A stretch of DNA of 10,573 nt. Source: an uncultured Ruminococcus sp. Lineage in GTDB: Bacteria > Bacillota > Clostridia > Oscillospirales > Ruminococcaceae. The notes beneath the pieces were generated by a model. That model did no database searches. It was not told where the DNA came from and saw only the letters and a program-made list of their open reading frames with translations. This document shows positions 1-6,783 of the stretch, piece by piece (position 1 is the first letter of the stretch; each line of letters begins with the position of its first letter). The translations under genes and the position numbers were made by a program. The DNA lies in the NCBI GenBank assembly GCA_910579835.1, contig CAJTWQ010000054.1:1-10573 (forward strand). Reading direction: 5' to 3'.

Positions 1-167
1 GCATCATGGAGACCTTCACTGACAAGCCGAATCTGGAAAATGTCTTTATCGAGCTTATCAACCGTCCTGTTCAGAAAACAAGTCTGGCAGATCTGATTGA
101 CGAGATCGTTCCTGAGAACGAAGGCGGCAGTGACAGCGGCGATGGCGCAGAAAAGGAGGAAAAGTAA
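1..167 (+). CDS. ABC transporter ATP-binding protein, 3' end only (Gld-type ATPase)
   Basis: Only the last 54 codons are present; the frame opens at base 3 and ends with TAA at 165-167. The peptide contains NLENVFIELI, which matches the conserved tail of ABC-2 type ATPases (usually P-S-L-E-D-V-F-L-E-L). It is followed by a hydrophilic acidic tail ending in AEKEEK. The Walker and signature motifs lie outside the window, so the ATPase call rests on this tail and on position: the stop codon directly abuts the ATG of an ABC-2 permease. The product would be the cytoplasmic ATPase that powers the permease at 168-914, equivalent to GldA in Bacteroidota. The 3' end of the gene also carries the AAAGGAGG-type ribosome binding site for that permease, so the two are translationally close. 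The substrate is unknown. Confidence 0.85.
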   Translation, partial: IMETFTDKPNLENVFIELINRPVQKTSLADLIDEIVPENEGGSDSGDGAEKEEK

Positions 168-914
168 ATGTTTTCAATATATAAAAAAGAACTGCAGTCC
201 TTTTTCTATACGCCTTTTGCTTATGCGCTGACTGCATTGTTCATGCTTCTTTTTACTTACATATTTGCTAACAAGATCGGTTCCCTTGAATCAGGAAATA
301 CCGTTGCTGTTCCCTTTGTAAGCATATTTTATGACGTGATTTTCTTCTTTATGTTCCTTATTCCAATTATAACCATGCGAACGTTTGCCGACGAGCGGAA
401 GTTCGGCACAGAGGTTCTGCTTATGACGTCTCCTGTCAGCATTTTTAAGATAGTTATCGGAAAATTCTTTGCAAATATAACTGTATTTATCTTTATGCTT
501 GCCGGAACAGCAGTTTTTCCTATTGTTACTCAGCACTATGCCGGCGAGGGCGGAGGCGTTATAGCAAGTCAGCTGATATGTGCATATATAGGCTTTTTCT
601 TCTGGGGAGCAATGTTTATTACTCTCGGAATGCTGATTTCCTCGTTTACGGAAAGCTCCATTATTGCCGCTATCATTGGCGAACTGGTAATGTTTGTATT
701 TCTCTTTCTTGATGATTTTGCGTATACGGCGTTTATCAGCCAGTATCCTAAGCTCCAGTCGGTGCTTATTGCCTTTGCGGCACAGTCGAGATTTAATTAT
801 TTCTCACAGGGCGTTATAAGACGTTCGGATCTGATATTCTTTATATCGGCAATAATCGTTCTTCTTTCGTGGACGTATATTTCCATTGAGAAGAGACGCT
901 GGAAGAGGGGGTAA
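168..914 (+). CDS. ABC-2 type permease, GldF-like
   Basis: This 248-aa protein is an integral membrane permease with about six hydrophobic segments, near residues 16-35, 52-70, 95-120, 135-158, 163-182 and 222-240. The loop after the second segment reads RTFADERKFGTEVLLMTSP (71-89). This is the characteristic cytoplasmic motif of ABC-2 permeases of the GldF/NosY type (R-x-x-A-[DE]-E-R-x-x-G-T-x-E-x-L). Length and topology fit the family. The ATG is preceded by a strong purine-rich site at 153-160 and directly abuts the upstream ATPase stop codon. It should form the membrane channel partner of that ATPase, with the next gene as auxiliary subunit. In Bacteroidota the homologous set is linked to gliding; in Clostridia its substrate and role are not established. 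The family call is firm, the function open. Confidence 0.9.
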   Translation: MFSIYKKELQSFFYTPFAYALTALFMLLFTYIFANKIGSLESGNTVAVPFVSIFYDVIFFFMFLIPIITMRTFADERKFGTEVLLMTSPVSIFKIVIGKFFANITVFIFMLAGTAVFPIVTQHYAGEGGGVIASQLICAYIGFFFWGAMFITLGMLISSFTESSIIAAIIGELVMFVFLFLDDFAYTAFISQYPKLQSVLIAFAAQSRFNYFSQGVIRRSDLIFFISAIIVLLSWTYISIEKRRWKRG

Positions 915-920
915 GCTTTG

Positions 921-2492
921 ATGGAAAATAAAAAAGAAGCCGTAAATCTTGACAAGGCAAAAAGGAAAAAAATAAATCTTTCAGGCTCTATAGCCTTTGT
1001 TATGTCGTTTCTGGTACTGCTGATATTTGTTCCCGTAAATCTTATCGTAAGCTATTACGACGATTTTTATGATATGACGCCAAACAAGAAATATACGCTT
1101 GATCCGTTAACGGTGAAGCTTGTTGAGGAAAATAAGGATAAGGATATAGAGATCTATTTTCTTGCAGAACTCAGAGGACTTAAAGAAGATCCAACTCTTC
1201 TGCCGCTCTATCATACGTTGACGCAGCTTGAAAAATATGATAATATTAAGCTTATCTGCTTTGATCCTGACGACGATCCTACTTTGGCTCAGTCCCTTGA
1301 TCCTACAGGCATACACGGAATTTCTGCGGCTGATATTTTCGTAAAATGCGGCGATGTTATTAAGAAAGTCAACAACAACATGATCTTCCAGAATTATGAC
1401 GAGGTAAACCGTACCTCCGACTATGCCGGAGAAGAGCAGATAGCAAATGCGATAAAGATTGTCACAAACGGCTCTTTGCCTGCCGTGTACTTCCTTACAG
1501 GTCACGGTGAGAAGTCCATTGAGGATTCCTACCTTGATTATGCAAATCACTTGAAAGCCAATACCTATGACGTTCAGGAGATAGATCTTGACAAAGCAGG
1601 AGCGATTCCTCAGAATGCAGAGATAATCTACATTGCCGGTCCGAAAAATGATATTACCGATAAGGAAAAGGAACTTATTAAAGATTTTCTCAGCGACCCG
1701 ATAAATCCAGGCTCTGTTTCATTCCTTATGGCACCCTGCGATACCGAGGGAACCTTTGACAATATCGAGGAGATTCTTCTTGATTACGGTCTGACTATTG
1801 ATTATAACCGTGTTCAGGAAACAAATACCGTAAATATGCTCAACGACAGATCAAATAAGCAGCTTCCTGAGTTTATGAGAGTTTATTATATGACGCCTTC
1901 GGAGGATCTGAAAGAGGATCTTACTACAGATGTTATTTATCTCTGCAACTACGAGGGATATTCCGCAGGTATTTCAAATACGCGGAGCGTGGGAAGGATC
2001 GACGACGACAAGTTCCCGGCATACGATCAGTTCGAGCGTGCCTCCATCATCGAGAACGTGCCCGAAACAACGGAATCAGCCGACGGAACTTCTGCCAATG
2101 CAAGCTACACCACCGAAAGCGTTGCAATGGGCGGAGACAAGAATACGGCAGCTCAGGCGGAAAGACTTACCGGTCAGCAGCTGGCATACGGATATTACTC
2201 TCTTAACAAGACAAACAACAGCAAAGTTGTGCTTTTCGGTTCTACTGACATGATCGACAGCGATATGCTTTCAGGTTCTGTAAGCGGCACGAATATGCTT
2301 GCGCTTTTCTCCAATACATGGCTTTATGATACCGAGGTATCAGCAGGCGTAAACATTAAAAAGGAAGCTGTTGACAAAATGACTTTTAAGGACGCAAAAG
2401 AGGCTACGACCGCTATTGCAGTTACCGTTATTGTTCCGATATTAGTGGCGGTTATCGGCGTTGTCGTATGGCTGAAAAGGCGTCACGCATAA
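921..2492 (+). CDS. GldG-like ABC transporter auxiliary protein (ABC_transp_aux family)
   Basis: This 523-aa protein has an N-terminal transmembrane segment (24-46), a large extracytoplasmic region and a C-terminal transmembrane segment (497-518) followed by a basic tail KRRHA. This is the layout of GldG-type proteins with the ABC_transp_aux domain. The motif YFLTGHGE (190-197) is the family hallmark. ATG at 921 is preferred over the TTG at 918 because it lies behind the purine-rich GAAGAGGGGG and starts MENKKEA. It begins only 6 bases after the permease stop, so it is in the same operon. A serine/threonine-rich, low-complexity stretch (about 380-412) precedes the conserved C-terminal block VVLFGSTDMID...LFSNTWLYD (436-470). 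The coding bases there (about 1980-2160) look richer in G and C at third positions than the rest. The role is probably as the extracytoplasmic partner of the permease; no substrate is known. Confidence 0.88.
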   Translation: MENKKEAVNLDKAKRKKINLSGSIAFVMSFLVLLIFVPVNLIVSYYDDFYDMTPNKKYTLDPLTVKLVEENKDKDIEIYFLAELRGLKEDPTLLPLYHTLTQLEKYDNIKLICFDPDDDPTLAQSLDPTGIHGISAADIFVKCGDVIKKVNNNMIFQNYDEVNRTSDYAGEEQIANAIKIVTNGSLPAVYFLTGHGEKSIEDSYLDYANHLKANTYDVQEIDLDKAGAIPQNAEIIYIAGPKNDITDKEKELIKDFLSDPINPGSVSFLMAPCDTEGTFDNIEEILLDYGLTIDYNRVQETNTVNMLNDRSNKQLPEFMRVYYMTPSEDLKEDLTTDVIYLCNYEGYSAGISNTRSVGRIDDDKFPAYDQFERASIIENVPETTESADGTSANASYTTESVAMGGDKNTAAQAERLTGQQLAYGYYSLNKTNNSKVVLFGSTDMIDSDMLSGSVSGTNMLALFSNTWLYDTEVSAGVNIKKEAVDKMTFKDAKEATTAIAVTVIVPILVAVIGVVVWLKRRHA

Positions 2493-2853
2493 TAAAAAGA
2501 ATATTGTATGCCGCGCTGACTGCTGCGATATTTTTTACGGGATGTTTGTCGCCGGAGGAAAGCAGTGCAGGTACGCCGGACATCAAAAATTCCGATCCGG
2601 ATGAAGCGGCGGAATTGACTGACGTTAGGAATATTGATCATTCTCCGGCTGTTTACTTTCTTTAGGGACACGGCGAGGGGGCTGTCAGCGGCAGTTATAA
2701 GGAATTTGCGAATAGGATCCGAGCGAAAAAATATTTCTTATGGGAATATCGGATATGATTGAAGGCAGTATGATTTCCCGCACCGTGACCGGAACGTCTA
2801 TGTTAACTCTTTTCTCAAACACTTGGCTTTATGATGTAGAATCATTTAGCTGA
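2468..2853 (+). pseudogene. Decayed second copy of the GldG-like gene (internal deletion, stop codon, frame change)
   Basis: An open frame from ATG 2468, overlapping the end of the intact gene by 25 bases, gives 65 residues. They start with a lipoprotein-like signal (ALTAAIFFTGC) and end in SPAVYFL at a TAG (2663-2665). Beyond that stop the same frame continues GHGEGAVSGSYKEFANRIRA, matching residues 194-213 of the intact neighbour (GHGEKSIEDSYLDYANHLKA). At an A-rich point near 2726-2731 the homology jumps, in another frame, to KIFLMGISDMI and LFSNTWLYDVES (2728-2844), matching neighbour residues 435-472, then stops at TGA 2851-2853. About 220 residues of the family are missing between the two blocks, along with most of the N-terminal half and the C-terminal helix. 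Synonymous sites have diverged, so the copy is old. A short lipoprotein could still be made from the first 65 codons, but I see no sign that it is functional. Confidence 0.8.
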
Positions 2854-2867
2854 AAAGGAGCTGTAAA

Positions 2868-4262
2868 ATGAAAAAATTTATTATTGCTTTTCTGATACTT
2901 CTTATTGCCGCAGGAGGTTCTGTGGGGGTTTATCTGAGTGTAAGGAATAAAAAGGACAAGGAAACAAAGCAGCAGCAGGAAGAATTTGAGGATCTGCAGC
3001 TGTTCAGTTTTGAGCCTGAGACTATTGACACACTGGAGATAAGCGGTCCCGACGGCAGCTATACCGCTCAGCTAAAGGATGGTTTGTGGGTTCTTGCCGA
3101 GGGCGGCGATTTTGATTTGGATCAGAGCTATATGAATCTCATCTGTACTTATTTCTCCACGCTTACGGCATCAGGCAGCCATTCCGGAGCTCTTGACGAA
3201 TACGGTCTTGATCCGGAGCACGTCAGCGCAATAACGCTCAGCGGCGGCGGTCAGAGCAGAACTGTAAATATAGGCAGCGTTTCTCCGACAAAAGAATATT
3301 ATTATGTTATGGTGGACGGAAAATCAAAGATTTATTCAGTAGGTTCTGTGTATAACAGCGGAAGCAATTTCAGTACGGAAAAGATGATGCTGAAAAATAA
3401 GGAATTGATACCCTTTGAAGATGACGAGGTTGCGCAGATTACCATGATAAAAAATGGAAATGTGACCTGCGATCTGACTTACGATGAGGAAAGTGGAGAA
3501 TGGAGCCTTCCTGAAGAATATTCTTCATTCAGCTTTGATGTTACGGCTGTAACTTCCATGATCAATGTGCTTACTCGTCTGCAAGCAGAGCAGATGCTTG
3601 AGGAAAATTTGGAGGAAATGGGAAAATACGGCTTTGACGCTCCCTATGCAGAAGTTGTTGTCAAAGGAAGGAATGGCGCGGAGCGTCACATTGTTATAGG
3701 AGATTTTTCTAATGACGGCGCCTATGCGAATATTCTCATTTATGACGGCAGCAATAAGAATAAGAATCAGGCGGAGGTATATTATAAGGCCGACATAGGT
3801 TTTGCTGACCGTACTCCTATTGATTTTATAATTACTACAGTTTACAATCCTGGTATGTATGAAATTAATAGAGTAAAGGTATCATATGACGGACAGGATT
3901 ATGAATTCAGCATAGATCAGGAGCAGAAGAAATGCATGTATAACGGACAGACTATTCAGCTGGCTGTGGAAAATATAATGACGGCATTTACAAATTACTA
4001 TAATTCTTTTTCCTGTTATGTAGTGCGGAGGCTTGATCTTGAAGCCGATCCAAAGCTTGACGATCCGCTTTTAACGGTTGAGTATGCGCTCAGCGACGGT
4101 ACAATCAAGACGTATCAGCTTGCTGACGCCGGAAATCAGCAGTGTTATGTATTTATAGACGGTAAGTATACAGGTGAAATCATTAATGACAGCTGTCTTA
4201 TCGGCAACAGCTCTGTCCGGAATTATTTTGATATTCTGTGCAGTACGGCAAATATTGAATAA
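2868..4262 (+). CDS. DUF4340 domain-containing membrane-anchored protein
   Basis: This 464-aa protein starts with a signal anchor (MKKFIIAFLILLIAAGGSVG, 1-20) followed by a basic and glutamine-rich linker, then a long extracytoplasmic region. It shows the repeated pattern of DUF4340: YGLDPEHVSAITLSG followed by VNIGSVSPTKEYYYVMVDG (112-151), and a second related unit, YGFDAPYAEVVVKG followed by IVIGDFSNDGAYANILIYDG (254-294). Tryptophans at the expected places (W74, W212) mark the two halves. A clear ribosome site AAGGAG (2855-2860) sits 7 bases before the ATG. DUF4340 genes commonly follow GldF/GldG-like genes, so this is likely the last member of the ABC module, perhaps presenting or sensing something at the outer face of the membrane. 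The biochemical function is unknown. A weak terminator follows. Confidence 0.87.
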   Translation: MKKFIIAFLILLIAAGGSVGVYLSVRNKKDKETKQQQEEFEDLQLFSFEPETIDTLEISGPDGSYTAQLKDGLWVLAEGGDFDLDQSYMNLICTYFSTLTASGSHSGALDEYGLDPEHVSAITLSGGGQSRTVNIGSVSPTKEYYYVMVDGKSKIYSVGSVYNSGSNFSTEKMMLKNKELIPFEDDEVAQITMIKNGNVTCDLTYDEESGEWSLPEEYSSFSFDVTAVTSMINVLTRLQAEQMLEENLEEMGKYGFDAPYAEVVVKGRNGAERHIVIGDFSNDGAYANILIYDGSNKNKNQAEVYYKADIGFADRTPIDFIITTVYNPGMYEINRVKVSYDGQDYEFSIDQEQKKCMYNGQTIQLAVENIMTAFTNYYNSFSCYVVRRLDLEADPKLDDPLLTVEYALSDGTIKTYQLADAGNQQCYVFIDGKYTGEIINDSCLIGNSSVRNYFDILCSTANIE

Positions 4263-4266
4263 TTAT

Positions 4267-4288
4267 AAGGGGGGGCATCGCTCCCCTT
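4267..4288 (+). terminator. Weak rho-independent terminator after the ABC operon
   Basis: An AAGGGG arm pairs with CCCCTT across a G-rich loop containing GCATCGC, starting 5 bases after the DUF4340 stop. Only a poor T-rich tract (TTGATTTAT) follows, so termination may be partial. The position at the end of the operon supports the call more than the sequence does. Confidence 0.5.
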
Positions 4289-4291
4289 GAT

Positions 4292-4377
4292 TTATACTAA
4301 TCACTTCGTCAAAACTCTTTGCAAGGCGACAGCCTTTCCACAAATCTTGTCAAGTGTTTTAATGGTGATTAGTATTA
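4292..4377. repeat. Imperfect inverted-repeat element (MITE-like, about 82 bp)
   Basis: A perfect 11-base terminal inverted repeat, ATACTAATCAC (4294-4304) and GTGATTAGTAT (4365-4375), bounds an element whose arms stay partly complementary for about 30 bases (4294-4324 against 4347-4375; both contain an AAAAC / GTTTT block). The centre carries a small perfect hairpin, AAGGC-GACA-GCCTT (4323-4336). If the repeat is read as TACTAATCAC...GTGATTAGTA, both sides are flanked by the triplet TTA (4292-4294 and 4375-4377). That would fit a 3-bp target duplication but is short enough to be chance. No transposase is encoded. It could be a non-autonomous mobile element or a large RNA hairpin; copy number elsewhere in the genome decides this. 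Confidence 0.6.
4347..4375 (+). promoter_or_regulatory. Candidate sigma-A promoter inside the inverted repeat
   Basis: TTGTCA (4347-4352), a 17-base spacer and TAGTAT (4370-4375) give a plausible -35/-10 pair, with 5/6 and 4/6 matches to consensus. It points towards the small secreted protein gene (4444) and uvrC. Transcription would start near 4382, leaving a leader of about 60 bases. The promoter lies in the right arm of the repeat, so the repeat may supply the promoter of the downstream pair. Confidence 0.45.
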
Positions 4378-4443
4378 GTTGGCGGAGCAATATACCAGAT
4401 AAATCTTTAATGTTCAGCTGTCCAATAATAGTGAGGTGAGATT

Positions 4444-4908
4444 ATGAGCAAAAAAATAAAGGGTGTAATTATTTCAGGTATATCGGCGGTTTTACTGGTT
4501 ATCGCAGGAATCCTGGGGATAAATCTATCCGGAAGCGATGATCCGGAAAGCACTGATATTTCGGTTATATCCCAGAAAACAACGGCTGCGGTTACCGAAG
4601 ATACTACAAGTTACAAGGCTGAATATACGGAATATTATTTCAGGTCGGAAAAGCTGAGGGACGATCATTTCAGTAAGCACGGCGGTGAATTCGAGGATGA
4701 ATTCAGCTATAAGACAGCTGAGGAATATGAAAAGGGCGCCAGTGATGTTATAAACGATCCTGACGCATTGTATAAGACTGAGGCTGAGGACGGAGACGGA
4801 GTATACTATATGGAGGCTACAAACGAGTTTGTAATTCTGTCCACTGACGGTTATATTAGGACATATTTCCGGCCGAGCGCAGGAAAATCGTATTTTGAAA
4901 GGCAATAG
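4444..4908 (+). CDS. Small secreted or membrane-anchored protein with BECR-like (RNase toxin-type) C-terminal domain
   Basis: This 154-aa protein has a hydrophobic signal or anchor (residues 7-28) after MSKKIK, a threonine/serine-rich linker (about 31-58), then a compact domain (about 60-154). That domain reads HFSKHGGEF (75-83), AEEYEKGASDVIN (92-104), GDGVYYMEATNEF (117-129), STDGYIRTYFRP (133-144) and ends YFERQ. The order HF-x-KHG-x-EF, then TNEF, then DG-x-IRTYF-x-P resembles the barnase-EndoU-ColicinE5/D-RelE (BECR) nuclease domains found at the C-termini of polymorphic toxins and in phage-associated proteins. That assignment is from pattern memory, not a search. A GAGGTGAG site (4433-4440) supports the start. 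The gene ends 11 bases before uvrC, so the two are probably co-transcribed. No immunity-like gene is adjacent. Gene existence is firm; nuclease function is an inference. Confidence 0.75.
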   Translation: MSKKIKGVIISGISAVLLVIAGILGINLSGSDDPESTDISVISQKTTAAVTEDTTSYKAEYTEYYFRSEKLRDDHFSKHGGEFEDEFSYKTAEEYEKGASDVINDPDALYKTEAEDGDGVYYMEATNEFVILSTDGYIRTYFRPSAGKSYFERQ

Positions 4909-4919
4909 GCGGTGAAAAT

Positions 4920-6743
4920 ATGAATCCGAGAATTACTTTTCTTCGTGAAAAGACCTCAAAGCTGACGTCTTCTCCCGGAGTCTACATTATGAAAAATCGG
5001 GAAAGCGCAATAATTTATATCGGAAAGGCAAAGAATCTTCATAACCGGGTGAGCAGCTATTTCCGTGAAACCCCTGATCATACCCCGAAGGTCGCGGCTA
5101 TGGTATCAAATGTTTTTGATTATGATTTCATTGTTACCGACAGTGAGTATGAGGCTCTTTTGTTAGAATGCAGCCTTATCAAGCAGCACAAGCCAAAATA
5201 TAATATTCTGCTGAAGGATGACAAGGGCTATCATTATATACACATAACCGACGGGGAGTTTCCGAGGATTATTGCTGAAAAGAACACCAAGGAAAAAGGA
5301 AAGTATCTGGGGCCGTATACCAGCGGATTTATTACCAGAGAGGCGGTCAGCGAGGCGAATCGTGTGTTTATGCTGCCTACCTGCACAAGAGTGTTTCCGA
5401 GAGATTTTGGCAAATCAAGACCGTGTCTGAATTATCATATCAAGACCTGCATGGGGTTGTGCCGAGGAAAGATAAGCCGTGAAGAATACGGCAGCGCCGT
5501 GTCTCAGGCAGTGGAATTTATCAAAAGCGGCAGTATCGAGTCGGTGGAGCGTATGCAGCAGGAAATGGAAAAGGCGGCCGAAAACCTTGACTTTGAAAAG
5601 GCGGCTTTGCTCCGTGACAGAATTTCCGCTGTAAAAAAGGCGTCGGAGAAGCAGAAAATCATCAACAGTGTTGTGGAATCAGCGGATGTTGTCGGTATTG
5701 CGGAATTTTACGACGGTATATATATTTCCGTTCTTATGTACCGCGAGAGCCGTCTTTACGACAAGGCGGTGTTTGAGCTTGAAAAAACGGATTCCGGCGA
5801 GGATATTTTAAGTTTGTTCCTGATGCAGTTTTACTACGGAAGGAGCGATATTCCAAAGTCGGTAATAATTGAACGGCTGCCGGAAGATTCGGAGCTTCTT
5901 GAGGAACTTATGGAAAAGCAGTCCGGCCGCAGGGTAAAGCTTCACGTTCCCCAAAAGGGAAAGCAGTCTGAGCTTCTGCGTCTTGCAAAGAATAACAGTG
6001 CAGAATATGCGGCTCTGAAAAATAACCGTACCGGGAAAGAAGTTATTGCCCTGGAACAGCTCGGAAAGAGTCTGGGGCTGAAGAAACCGCCGAAGTATAT
6101 CGAGGCTTATGATATTTCAAATTTATCCTCTGAGTCTATGGTTGCGGGAATGGTTGTTTTCGAGGACGGCAGACCGCTGAAAAAAGCATATAAACGCTTT
6201 ACTATTAAGGAACAGGAATATCAGAACGATTACGGCAGTATGCAGGAAACCTTACGGCGCAGACTTATGCATATAGTGACGGGAGAAGGGGACGAATATT
6301 TTAAAAGAATTCCCGATCTTATTCTTCTTGACGGAGGAAAGGGACACGTTCACGCTGTTCTGCCGGTGATGCGTGAGTTGGGACTTGATATTCCTGTTTT
6401 CGGTATGGTAAAGGACAACAAGCACCGAACCAGAGCTATTGCCGCCGAGGGCAGTGAGATCCAGATCAACGAGCTGAAATCGGTATTTAATCTTGTAACC
6501 AGGATTCAGGACGAAGTGCATCGTTTTTCTGTCAGCTTCATGCATTCAAGACATAAGAAAAAGACCTATGTCTCGGAACTTATGACAGTCAGAGGAATAG
6601 GTGAGAAGAAAGCTGCAAAGCTTATGATGAAGTATAAAACAAAAGAGAATCTCCGCAATGCCTCTCCGGAGGAACTTTCAGAAGCCGCAGGAGTATCTTT
6701 GGAGACAGGGCGGCAGCTCTGGGATCTGATCCATGATGAATAA
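4920..6743 (+). CDS. uvrC: Excinuclease ABC subunit C (UvrC)
   Basis: UvrC makes both incisions around a DNA lesion in nucleotide excision repair, acting in the cytoplasm with UvrB after UvrA loading. The 607-aa length is standard and all domains are present. The N-terminal GIY-YIG nuclease (about 15-95) has GVY (20-22), YIG (33-35), R43 and the EALLLE helix with a glutamate near 78. Four cysteines (155, 169, 177, 181), in TCTRVF, RPCL and KTCMGLC, match the known iron-sulfur cluster ligands. The UVR motif (about 207-240, with DFEKAALLRDRI) binds UvrB. The RNase H-like nuclease (about 390-545) has D398 in EAYDISN, D471 in LLDGGKG and H534 in DEVHRFS. A helix-hairpin-helix region lies near 555-605. 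GGCGGTG precedes the ATG. It probably shares a transcript with the gene just upstream and ends inside a bidirectional terminator. Confidence 0.97.
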   Translation: MNPRITFLREKTSKLTSSPGVYIMKNRESAIIYIGKAKNLHNRVSSYFRETPDHTPKVAAMVSNVFDYDFIVTDSEYEALLLECSLIKQHKPKYNILLKDDKGYHYIHITDGEFPRIIAEKNTKEKGKYLGPYTSGFITREAVSEANRVFMLPTCTRVFPRDFGKSRPCLNYHIKTCMGLCRGKISREEYGSAVSQAVEFIKSGSIESVERMQQEMEKAAENLDFEKAALLRDRISAVKKASEKQKIINSVVESADVVGIAEFYDGIYISVLMYRESRLYDKAVFELEKTDSGEDILSLFLMQFYYGRSDIPKSVIIERLPEDSELLEELMEKQSGRRVKLHVPQKGKQSELLRLAKNNSAEYAALKNNRTGKEVIALEQLGKSLGLKKPPKYIEAYDISNLSSESMVAGMVVFEDGRPLKKAYKRFTIKEQEYQNDYGSMQETLRRRLMHIVTGEGDEYFKRIPDLILLDGGKGHVHAVLPVMRELGLDIPVFGMVKDNKHRTRAIAAEGSEIQINELKSVFNLVTRIQDEVHRFSVSFMHSRHKKKTYVSELMTVRGIGEKKAAKLMMKYKTKENLRNASPEELSEAAGVSLETGRQLWDLIHDE

Positions 6744-6783
6744 TAAAAAGGCATCTTTTGGGATGCCTTTTTATTATTCATCA
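6734..6783. terminator. Bidirectional terminator with perfect 22-bp arms between convergent uvrC and cysteine synthase genes
   Basis: Bases 6734-6755 are the exact reverse complement of 6762-6783, with a 6-base loop TTTTGG. The core stem is AAAAAGGCATC / GATGCCTTTTT, giving an A-run before and a T-run after the GC stem on both strands, as expected of a terminator serving both directions. The arms extend into both coding regions: each gene's last codons (GAT GAA TAA, Asp-Glu-stop) lie inside an arm. Confidence 0.9.

Noticed and set aside
2663..2665. TAG in the GldG-like remnant as a recoded codon (readthrough or stop reassignment)
   Set aside because: Continuing the frame soon hits another stop after a frame change and a large deletion; ordinary decay explains it. 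TAG also ends the 4444-4908 gene normally.
4444..4908. Toxin-immunity pair with the uvrC-proximal region
   Set aside because: No small gene for an immunity protein is present on either side; the next gene begins 11 bases later and is uvrC.
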